A stretch of 5,975 nt of DNA from JACRIM01 sp964605185. GTDB lineage: Bacteria > Planctomycetota > Phycisphaerae > UBA1845 > UTPLA1. The translations under genes and the position numbers were made by a program. The stretch lies in NCBI GenBank assembly GCA_964605185.1, contig CAZSBF010000158.1:1-5975 (forward strand), read 5' to 3'. Shown in pieces: positions 1 to 4,353 of the stretch. The notes beneath the pieces are model-generated. The model worked only from the letters and a program-made list of their open reading frames with translations, did no database searches and was not told where the DNA came from. Each line of letters opens with the position of its first letter. Positions within the stretch are counted from its first letter, which is position 1.

Positions 1-82
1 CGAAGAAGGAAAAGGCGGATCGCCGAAGCGGCCGTCGAAAACCGGTACGGAGAAGTGCGAGTTATTAGGTGACTGTCCCTAA
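1..82 (+). CDS. Possible 3' end of a gene entering from the left edge (frame unresolved)
   Basis: All three plus-strand frames are open from the window edge and close within 14 bases of each other: stops TAG at 66-68, TGA at 70-72 and TAA at 80-82. The frame ending at 82 has the most GC-rich third positions and ends in LLGDCP; its TAA lies inside the CTGTCCCTAATTA repeat. The frame ending at 68 would give a Lys/Arg-rich tail (KKEKADRRSGRRKPVRR), like the basic C-termini of nucleic-acid-binding proteins. Base composition here is GC-rich, unlike the stretch that follows, which suggests a real gene ends here. Which frame is real, and what it encodes, cannot be decided from about 27 codons. Confidence 0.25.
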   Translation, partial: EEGKGGSPKRPSKTGTEKCELLGDCP

Positions 83-94
83 TTACCTTGTGCC
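64..94. repeat. Repeat copy A: GTCCCTAATTACC motif with a small hairpin
   Basis: ATTAGG (64-69) and CCTAAT (78-83) form a 6-bp inverted repeat around the loop TGACTGTC. The stretch 75-94 matches 1174-1193 at 18 of 20 positions, and 73-85 (CTGTCCCTAATTA) is perfectly inverted at 999-1011. The unit looks like a dispersed short palindromic element of REP type. Its TAATTA core holds stop codons in both orientations. Confidence 0.6.
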
Positions 95-234
95 GCACAC
101 GCAGGGCAATCAGGGTGTTATAAATTCAGTGGCTGTGACGGATTTAGGTATTGTTGCCCACCATTCCCACCTACATCCAAAAGTTGCACGGCCTTTATCG
201 ATCTCGAGAGTACACTTTGCCAATAGCCGAGCAA

Positions 235-1005
235 ATGTCAGTTGTACATGGCCATATTCCTTGTGTTAATTGCGGCTACGATATGAGTGGCAATGAGTTC
301 GACGGTAGGTGTACCGAGTGTGGAACGCCTCTTTCCTTTTCACTCAGACCTGAAAGACTGAGTTTCTTGTCAGATTTGATCCTCATGCGCAAGCTACACG
401 TGGCATTATGTGCATGGGCGATTTGCAATTTAATCATAGTCCTAGGGATTCCGGCAATACAGTTGTGTATATACGCGATTTTACAGTTGGTTGGGGGTGA
501 CGTACGATCGCTGGCACCCATTGGACAACACATCTGGTGGGGCTTGATTTTCGGCTTTGGTCTTTTCGGAGCACTACCACTGGGTATCAATAGTGCTCGA
601 ACTTCTGGACCTCTGGGGCTTCGCGTTCTTGGAGGGCTAATGGTTGTATCCGCTGTCTTATCCCCATTGGCATCATATCCAATCGTAATTAGCCCAGAAC
701 TTGAAAAGTTCCTATTGGCGCACCAGTACTGTCAAGTATTGCCGGCCATGTGCTGTTTTGTTTCATTTAACCTTGTCGCGCGTCATCGCATGGTTCAGTT
801 GCCAAGCATGGTCGCGGCTCGATTATTTGTAGTACCAATCATCATGCTCCCATTTATCTGCGTTGTTGGAGCCTTTGACAGCGGCAAACTGTGGGCGATA
901 TTCTTTGGGGGGCTAGCCGCGATGCATTCCTGTTGTGTAGGCGGAAGCATATTGGGAAGCAGAGCGATACGTAACATGATAATACGTGTTCACTATAATA
1001 ATTAG
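235..1005 (+). CDS. Zinc-ribbon multi-pass membrane protein, hypothetical
   Basis: This is a 256-residue protein from the ATG at 235; the same frame is open back to a TTG at 151, which would add 28 residues of low complexity. I prefer 235 because the zinc ribbon then sits at the extreme N-terminus, as is usual for this architecture, although no strong ribosome binding site is visible for either start. C10-x2-C13 and C26-x2-C29, in the context CVNCGYDMSG...GRCTECG, form a four-cysteine zinc ribbon of the CGYDxxG...GRCxECG type common in planctomycete membrane proteins. From about residue 54 the protein is strongly hydrophobic, with roughly six membrane segments (about 54-86, 99-119, 130-150, 165-182, 195-214 and 218-241). 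The ribbon is expected to face the cytoplasm. GC content is clearly lower than in the aro genes. The TAG stop lies inside an inverted copy of the repeat at 73-85, so the gene is bracketed by repeats. Function is unknown; I see no enzyme motif. Confidence 0.75.
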   Translation: MSVVHGHIPCVNCGYDMSGNEFDGRCTECGTPLSFSLRPERLSFLSDLILMRKLHVALCAWAICNLIIVLGIPAIQLCIYAILQLVGGDVRSLAPIGQHIWWGLIFGFGLFGALPLGINSARTSGPLGLRVLGGLMVVSAVLSPLASYPIVISPELEKFLLAHQYCQVLPAMCCFVSFNLVARHRMVQLPSMVAARLFVVPIIMLPFICVVGAFDSGKLWAIFFGGLAAMHSCCVGGSILGSRAIRNMIIRVHYNN

Positions 1006-1011
1006 GGACAG
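999..1011. repeat. Repeat copy in inverted orientation (TAATTAGGGACAG)
   Basis: This 13-bp stretch is the perfect reverse complement of 73-85. It overlaps the end of the zinc-ribbon membrane gene and provides its TAG stop (1003-1005). Together with copy A it brackets that gene as a pair of inverted repeats about 0.9 kb apart. Confidence 0.6.
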
Positions 1012-1037
1012 CCAGCCATTTCTTAACTTAACTTTTG

Positions 1038-1167
1038 CTGTCCCGCATTATCCCATCCGTGAGCACCAACGGTGCGCTCCAGCCCCAGCCCGGTGCAACG
1101 CACCAGGAAAGAATCGCCCATCCCAATAAAGCCCTGAATGGGCGTCCTATGACTGTCTCGCATTATC
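1038..1167. repeat. Direct repeat pair CTGTCYCGCATTATC flanking a hairpin cluster
   Basis: The two copies, 1038-1052 and 1153-1167, differ at one position (C or T at the sixth base). They bracket the hairpin cluster symmetrically, about 8 bp from each end, so the whole 130-bp block could be a single composite repetitive element rather than separate pieces. Confidence 0.5.
1061..1144. repeat. REP-like cluster of three hairpins
   Basis: Hairpin 1 pairs GCACC (1063-1067) with GGTGC (1071-1075) around AAC; GAGC (1061-1064) can alternatively pair with GCTC (1076-1079). Hairpin 2 pairs GGTGC (1092-1096) with GCACC (1100-1104), again around AAC, and is the same stem in the opposite order. Hairpin 3 pairs CGCCC (1115-1119) with GGGCG (1140-1144); an inner GCCC (1131-1134) can compete for the same GGGC. 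Alternating related stems of this kind are typical of REP/BIME elements. Confidence 0.55.
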
Positions 1168-1171
1168 ATTG

Positions 1172-1193
1172 CCGTCCCTAATTACCGTTTGCC
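1172..1193. repeat. Repeat copy B overlapping the 3' end of the 184-residue gene
   Basis: The stretch 1174-1193 matches copy A (75-94) at 18 of 20 positions, in the same orientation. Read on the minus strand it supplies the TAA stop (1184-1182) and the last codons (GKR) of the 184-residue gene, so the C-terminus of that protein is repeat-derived or has been captured by the repeat. Confidence 0.55.
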
Positions 1194-1736
1194 CCCCACA
1201 CTAACGCTTACGTCAAGCGGAGAGACCAAATATCTTGTCGGCTGTTTCAAGCCGAAACCATTCAGCAGATCTCCAAAATCAGCGAGGCCAATCGCAAACG
1301 GGTTCTTCCACCGCTCGTCATTCAGACGTGTTGATCGGTCATAAAACCAAACGTTTTCTGCGAGTTGAGCAAGCATTGTCTCGCATCTGTCCGCGCTTGC
1401 CCACCGTATTTCGAGGTGTGGGATATTGCTGTCGCCTTCAAGGTAGTGACCAAATCCCGACGCGGCATTTGGTACGTGCAGTCGCGCGACCAAACTGTCG
1501 GATTTTTCAAAGATATCCTTGGCAAGCTTGAAGTAGCTCTGCGTGGCATCGAAAGTCAGTCCAATGAATTCTCTGTTCACGGCGTCTAGGAGAACATCCG
1601 GTTGAACAGGCCAAGGCGGCATAAAGCCTTCGACTAGCGTTCCATCAAGCATTAGCCCATTGTCGATGGCAGCTATGTCAATCTCGCCGACATAGATCTT
1701 CGCCGGCGGCGCGATTTTTAGCAGCAGTGTTGACAT
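1182..1736 (-). CDS. Hypothetical protein, 184 residues, last gene of the former aro operon
   Basis: I do not recognise this protein. It starts at an ATG (1736-1734); a purine-rich GAGAGA just upstream is close to the start and only a weak Shine-Dalgarno. It looks soluble, with no signal peptide and no membrane segment. It is acidic in the middle, and notable local features are a proline-rich MPPWPVQPD (about residues 39-47) and a tryptophan-rich C-terminal half. No catalytic motif is evident. The start lies only 23 bp from an IS inserted upstream. Without the IS it would begin 59 bp after the aroK stop on the same strand, so it was probably the distal gene of the aro operon and is now separated from that promoter. 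GC is lower than in the aro genes. The stop codon and last residues lie in a repeat. The long open frame and sensible composition support a real gene. Confidence 0.65.
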   Translation of the reverse strand: MSTLLLKIAPPAKIYVGEIDIAAIDNGLMLDGTLVEGFMPPWPVQPDVLLDAVNREFIGLTFDATQSYFKLAKDIFEKSDSLVARLHVPNAASGFGHYLEGDSNIPHLEIRWASADRCETMLAQLAENVWFYDRSTRLNDERWKNPFAIGLADFGDLLNGFGLKQPTRYLVSPLDVSVSVGGKR

Positions 1737-1754
1737 GCTCTCTCAGAAAAGGGG

Positions 1755-1759
1755 TCATT
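1755..1759. repeat. Target site duplication TCATT, left copy
   Basis: TCATT directly precedes the left inverted repeat and is repeated exactly after the right inverted repeat (2755-2759). This marks the insertion point and suggests a fairly recent transposition, since the copies are identical. Confidence 0.85.
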
Positions 1760-1780
1760 CTTGCTCTGTAGAAAACCAAG
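1760..1780 (+). repeat. Left terminal inverted repeat of the IS (IRL)
   Basis: This 21-bp sequence starts CTTGCTCTGTAG and ends AAAACCAAG. It is the perfect reverse complement of 2734-2754; pairing fails at the next base inward. Confidence 0.92.
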
Positions 1781-1808
1781 TCTACAGTTTCATTTACTGG
1801 TTTGTCGA
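1779..1808 (-). promoter_or_regulatory. Possible outward promoter at the left end of the IS
   Basis: On the minus strand, TCGACA (1808-1803; one mismatch to TTGACA) is followed after 18 bp by TAGACT (1784-1779; two mismatches to TATAAT). It points out of the IS towards the 184-residue gene, whose start is about 40 bp from the -10. It could replace the operon promoter that the insertion cut off. It is a weak match to the sigma-70 consensus and may be chance. Confidence 0.25.
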
Positions 1809-1811
1809 TAG

Positions 1812-2168
1812 ATGGTCATGAAGACCACCAAATCGCCGCGGAGGATGATGGAGGTCGGCTACGCCTGTGCCCGGCGGGCCATGCCTTCGTTTTCCCATCG
1901 CTACAGCCCCAAGAAGTTCACCCAGCATCAGCTTTTCGCCTGTCTGACGCTCAAGGAGTTCATGAAGCTCGACTATCGCGGCGTCATGCAACTGCTCATC
2001 GACTCGCCCGACTTGTGCCGCGTCATCGAACTCGCCGAGGTTCCTCACTGGACCACCCTGCAAAAAGCCGCAGACCGGCTTCTTAAAAAAACGGCGCTCA
2101 CGCCCTCCTCGATCAAACGCTGGCCCTCGCCGGCCAAGCGGGGCTCCTCCGGGGCCGCGCGACCCTGA
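1812..2168 (+). CDS. IS OrfA, unshifted N-terminal product (118 residues)
   Basis: Without frameshifting, translation from the ATG at 1812 ends at the TGA at 2166-2168. The product carries the N-terminal part of the transposase (basic start, then FTQHQLFACLTLKEFMKLDYRG, a stretch typical of the DNA-binding region of these transposases, given here only in part) but lacks all three acidic active-site residues. In other frameshifting IS elements such a short product binds the ends and limits transposition; that role here is inference. The 26 residues after the Lys-Lys pair are out-of-frame readings of the fused transposase. Confidence 0.5.
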   Translation: MVMKTTKSPRRMMEVGYACARRAMPSFSHRYSPKKFTQHQLFACLTLKEFMKLDYRGVMQLLIDSPDLCRVIELAEVPHWTTLQKAADRLLKKTALTPSSIKRWPSPAKRGSSGAARP

Positions 2169-2881
2169 CGGCCGTCGACGGCAGCGGCTTCGAGGCCCAT
2201 CACGTCAGCCACTACTTCGTTCGCCGACGCTCGCGCGGCGCCGACAAACGCCCGCAATCCATGACCTATCGACGATTCCCCAAGGTCGGCATCCTGGCCG
2301 ACTGTCGCACCCATTTGATCCTCGCGGCCGTGCCGGGGCGCGGGCCGGGGCCGGATCACCTTCATTTCAAACAGGTGCTTGGTGAAGCGCTGGCCCGGCG
2401 ACCGCTCGGCACCCTCGTGGCAGACGCCGGCTACGACGCCGAGTGGGTCCATCGTCATGCGCGGGACGACCACGGCCTTCGCACGCTCATTCCGCCGCTG
2501 ATCGGCCGTCCCACCGACAAGCCACCGTCCACCCCGTACCGCCGCCAAATGAGTGCCTACTTCAAACGCCCGCCTGAACGCCGACAATACGGCCAGCGCT
2601 GGCAGGTCGAAACGGTCATCAGCATGATCAAGCGACGACTCGGCGAGACGCTCAACACCCATTCATTCCACCGCCAGAACCGATCCCTGCACTTGAAAGT
2701 CATCACCCACAACCTGATGATCGTCAGGCGAGTCTTGGTTTTCTACAGAGCAAGTCATTCTTACTTCTCCAGTTCTCATCCCTCGCGTGGAATGTCTACC
2801 CGGCTTCCATATCATTGGCCTGGAACCACATCTCGATCGAGTCGGCGATCTCGGCGGGGGACATGGTCATGGTGTCGATGA
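1812..2881 (+). CDS. IS transposase, DDE type, made by -1 frameshift (OrfAB fusion)
   Basis: This enzyme cuts and joins the IS ends during transposition. The ATG at 1812 follows an in-frame TAG directly, so the frame cannot begin earlier. The first frame gives 93 residues up to two Lys codons in the A7 run at 2085-2091; a slip to the -1 frame there continues without a stop. In the fused numbering the acidic triad is D123 (TAVDGSG), D205 (VADAGYD) and E267, with Y260-x2-R263-x3-E267-x6-K274, an exact match to the Y-2-R-3-E-6-K signature of IS4-related transposases. The fused frame has no stop inside the element. It runs through the right inverted repeat, leaves the IS near residue 315 and ends at a TGA in host DNA (2879-2881), adding about 41 foreign residues to a total of 356. 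The tail overlaps the 3' end of aroK antisense. The alternative is a decayed transposase carrying a chance indel, but the clean A7 run at the boundary argues for programmed slippage. Confidence 0.75.
2085..2091 (+). promoter_or_regulatory. A7 slippery run, likely -1 frameshift site of the transposase
   Basis: Seven A residues are read as AAA-AAA-A in the first frame. The -1 frame has a TAA at 2084-2086 and opens immediately after it, while the first frame closes at 2168, so the switch must happen in 2087-2168; the A7 run is the first thing in that window. Slippage of tRNA-Lys from the second AAA by one base, followed by AAC, yields the fused protein. RNA polymerase slippage on A7 would have the same effect. 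A 4-bp hairpin, GGCG (2093-2096) with CGCC (2101-2104), follows closely but is short and too near to be a convincing stimulator. Confidence 0.65.
2734..2754 (+). repeat. Right terminal inverted repeat of the IS (IRR)
   Basis: It starts CTTGGTTTTC and ends CAGAGCAAG, and is the perfect 21-bp reverse complement of 1760-1780. The transposase reading frame passes through it without a stop. Confidence 0.92.
2755..2759. repeat. Target site duplication TCATT, right copy
   Basis: This is an exact copy of 1755-1759 and directly follows the right inverted repeat. Host DNA resumes after it, 36 bp before the aroK stop codon. Confidence 0.85.
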
Positions 2882-3329
2882 TTTGCGTGGCGATGGATTC
2901 GTAAACCGGTTCGCGCTGGGAAAGAACGGTTTCAACCTCGGCCAGTCCGCCCGATGCCGTCAGGTTCGGCCGTGTTCGCGAGGTATGCGGGTCTTTGCAG
3001 ATGCGCGACCACAGCACGGCCGCCGGGGCGCGAAGCCAGACAATCTTTCCGAGTCGACGGGCGAGGGATCGATTGTCGGGGTCCATGACCGAGCCGCCGC
3101 CAAGGGAGATGACCCGGTTCTGGGCCTTGCGCAGGCTCTCCAGAACCTTCTTCTCCATTCGCCGAAACGCGGGCTCGCCTTCGCGGGCAAAGATGTCCGC
3201 AATGCTTCGGCCGGTCTGATCGATGATGATTTGATCGGTGTCGGTGAATCGCCAATTAAGCCGCGTGGCGAGCATCTGCCCGACAGTGCTCTTGCCGCTG
3301 CCACGATGACCGATGAGGAGGAGATTCAC
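2796..3329 (-). CDS. aroK: Shikimate kinase
   Basis: This cytoplasmic P-loop kinase transfers phosphate from ATP to the 3-hydroxyl of shikimate, step five of the shikimate pathway. The protein has 177 residues, the usual length for the family. The Walker A motif is G7-HRGSGKST (7-15), followed by the D30-x-D32 pair that binds Mg and shikimate, R56 in the FRRME segment (55-59), the G77-G78-G79 substrate loop, the lid arginine region S117-RTRPNL (117-123) and R139 in the RxPxY stretch near the C-terminus. The start is a GTG (3329-3327) that overlaps the TGA of the metallophosphoesterase gene by four bases (GTGA). That implies translational coupling, which fits the lack of a well-placed Shine-Dalgarno. 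The stop is TAG at 2798-2796. An IS lies 36 bp downstream in the opposite orientation, and its transposase frame runs antisense over the last 86 bp of this gene. Alternative symbol aroL; aroK is used because the gene is a single kinase of housekeeping type. Confidence 0.95.
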   Translation of the reverse strand: MNLLLIGHRGSGKSTVGQMLATRLNWRFTDTDQIIIDQTGRSIADIFAREGEPAFRRMEKKVLESLRKAQNRVISLGGGSVMDPDNRSLARRLGKIVWLRAPAAVLWSRICKDPHTSRTRPNLTASGGLAEVETVLSQREPVYESIATQIIDTMTMSPAEIADSIEMWFQANDMEAG

Positions 3330-4180
3330 GACTGCTGCCCGAACTCCATCCCGCGCACGGCCTTCGCGGCAACATCGATGTCAATGATCAGGTGATTGAG
3401 CACCGATCCCCCCTGGCCGGGGTTGGCGGCGACGGTGTTTCCGATCTTGGTCTGGTGCTGCCCCGTGACCTTCGGCGATTCATGAATGTGGCCGTGAAGG
3501 CTGAGCATGGGTTGGTGTTTTTCAATGGCAGCGCGGATGGCCTTCGAACCGACGGATAGCTGCGAGTACATCTTGTCCAGGCCACTGTCGAACGGCGGGG
3601 CATGGGCAACAAAGACCCAGGGGGCCGCAGGCGGCACAAACCCCGCGAGTTCATCGGCCATGGACGGACTCGAGTGATAGATATGGTTGGCCCCATGCGT
3701 GCCGGGGCGGGAAAAGCGCGGATCCCAGCGGGCACCGCCCAGAAGCGGGGGAACATCGCCGGTCTGATCGAGGCGTTCGAAATCCTTGACGTAAAAGGGC
3801 GTCGGCGGCGTGCAGGAGTAGCCCACGAAATTGACGCCGGAGATGGAAACCGGAGTTTTCAGGTCGAGCATGGAGAGCAGGTTCTCGCCGGCCAGCTCTC
3901 GCATGGCCGTCACGCTGCTACTCCAATCGTGATTGCCAAATATGACGAGGATGTTCTTGATGCCGGTGGTGTCGCGAAGGGTCGTAACGGTCTTGCGAAA
4001 CTCCTTGCGAACCCATTGTGGCTGCGTAACGCCCATCTTCGCAGGAAGCGTGGATGCCTCATCCGGGAGCAGGTCGCCGCCGAGAACGACGATATCGGGT
4101 CGCGCGCGGGCCGCCACCGTAGCCAGCCGGGCGTAATGTCCCTCGTTCCCATGAAGATCAGAGCAATAGAGTAGCTTCAT
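3326..4180 (-). CDS. Calcineurin-like metallophosphoesterase
   Basis: This 284-residue protein has the complete metal-binding motif set of the calcineurin-like phosphoesterase family: D8-x-H10 in SDLHGN (7-12), G35-D36 in VLGGDLLPD, G82-N83-H84-D85, H193 in FVAHAPP, and H229-G-H231-I-H233. Enzymes of this kind use two metal ions to hydrolyse phosphomono- or phosphodiesters. The substrate cannot be predicted. No signal peptide is seen, so a cytoplasmic location is likely. An insertion of roughly residues 120-185 between the GNHD and HAPP blocks probably forms a cap that shapes the active site. The ATG at 4180 overlaps the stop of the small upstream ORF (ATGA), and its own TGA overlaps the aroK GTG start, so it is embedded in the aro operon. 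No role in aromatic amino acid synthesis is known for this family; the placement may reflect only shared expression. Confidence 0.88.
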   Translation of the reverse strand: MKLLYCSDLHGNEGHYARLATVAARARPDIVVLGGDLLPDEASTLPAKMGVTQPQWVRKEFRKTVTTLRDTTGIKNILVIFGNHDWSSSVTAMRELAGENLLSMLDLKTPVSISGVNFVGYSCTPPTPFYVKDFERLDQTGDVPPLLGGARWDPRFSRPGTHGANHIYHSSPSMADELAGFVPPAAPWVFVAHAPPFDSGLDKMYSQLSVGSKAIRAAIEKHQPMLSLHGHIHESPKVTGQHQTKIGNTVAANPGQGGSVLNHLIIDIDVAAKAVRGMEFGQQS

Positions 4181-4332
4181 CGGTTCGGTGTCGGCTTCCT
4201 GACCAGAGACCCATCCTCAACGGTGAGGTCCGTGACTGGCAGGGTGAAATGATGCGGGGAAAGGGCCAATAGGTCAAACGGCGATCCGCCCGCCAGACAC
4301 GGCATGACCGCGAAATCCGCTTGAAAACGCAT
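4177..4332 (-). CDS. Small ORF of 51 residues between aroDE and the metallophosphoesterase
   Basis: On the minus strand an ATG at 4332-4330 opens a 51-codon frame starting MRFQADFAVMPC and ending in a TGA (4179-4177) that overlaps the ATG of the next gene in an ATGA arrangement. It begins 21 bp after the aroDE stop. The fit to both neighbours (short gap upstream, 4-nt overlap downstream) is what a genuine coupled operon gene looks like, and it fills almost exactly the only gap between aroDE and the phosphoesterase gene. The protein is soluble and rather hydrophobic and proline-containing, with no membrane segment; its only cysteine is C12. I do not recognise it. A GGGAA is present but too far from the start for a good Shine-Dalgarno, so it may instead be a leader that couples translation. 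Confidence 0.5.
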   Translation of the reverse strand: MRFQADFAVMPCLAGGSPFDLLALSPHHFTLPVTDLTVEDGSLVRKPTPNR

Positions 4333-4353
4333 AATGGCCGTCGATTCCCTGTG

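Larger units (their letters stand above)
1006..1181. other. Gene-free repeat-rich region between convergent genes
   Basis: I see no coding sequence here. The region holds a direct repeat, CTGTCYCGCATTATC, at 1038-1052 and 1153-1167 (14 of 15 identical). This pair flanks a cluster of three hairpins at 1061-1144. The convergent position means any of the hairpins could also act as a transcription terminator for either flanking gene, but none is followed by a T-run in either direction, so a Rho-independent terminator is not supported. Confidence 0.6.
1760..2754 (+). mobile_element. Complete 995-bp insertion sequence of the IS4/IS5-type DDE group
   Basis: The element is bounded by 21-bp perfect inverted repeats and flanked by an exact 5-bp TCATT duplication, so both ends are defined to the base. 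It carries one transposase split into two overlapping frames. The transposase has the Y-2-R-3-E-6-K signature of the IS4-related DDE families, but the exact family cannot be fixed without a search; the 5-bp duplication and the frameshift are the useful discriminants. It has inserted between aroK and the 184-residue gene in the opposite direction, and is GC-rich like the aro genes. Identical ends and duplications suggest it is intact or recently active. Confidence 0.9.

Noticed and set aside
151..234. Upstream TTG start for the zinc-ribbon protein
   Set aside because: It would add 28 residues of unremarkable sequence before the ribbon; the ATG at 235 places the first cysteine pair at residues 10-13, as expected. 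It is not excluded.
69..269. 66-residue plus-strand ORF near the left edge
   Set aside because: It starts inside repeat copy A, overlaps the upstream part of the zinc-ribbon gene in another frame, and has no recognisable motif or ribosome binding site.
1006..1181. CRISPR array or structured RNA in the repeat-rich gap
   Set aside because: Repeats are too few, unequal in spacing and palindromic in different ways, with no regular spacers; a REP-like cluster explains them better.
2121..2136. Hairpin TGGCC/GGCCA as a frameshift stimulator
   Set aside because: It starts about 29 nt after the A7 run, beyond the usual spacing of under 10 nt, and the stem is only 5 bp.
2045..2662. 205-codon minus-strand ORF within the IS
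   Set aside because: It lies antisense to the well-supported DDE transposase, covers the frameshift region, and has no family motif; long antisense ORFs are expected in GC-rich DNA.
3602..4174. 190-codon plus-strand ORF opposite the metallophosphoesterase
   Set aside because: It is a shadow of a gene whose metal-binding motifs are all intact on the minus strand.
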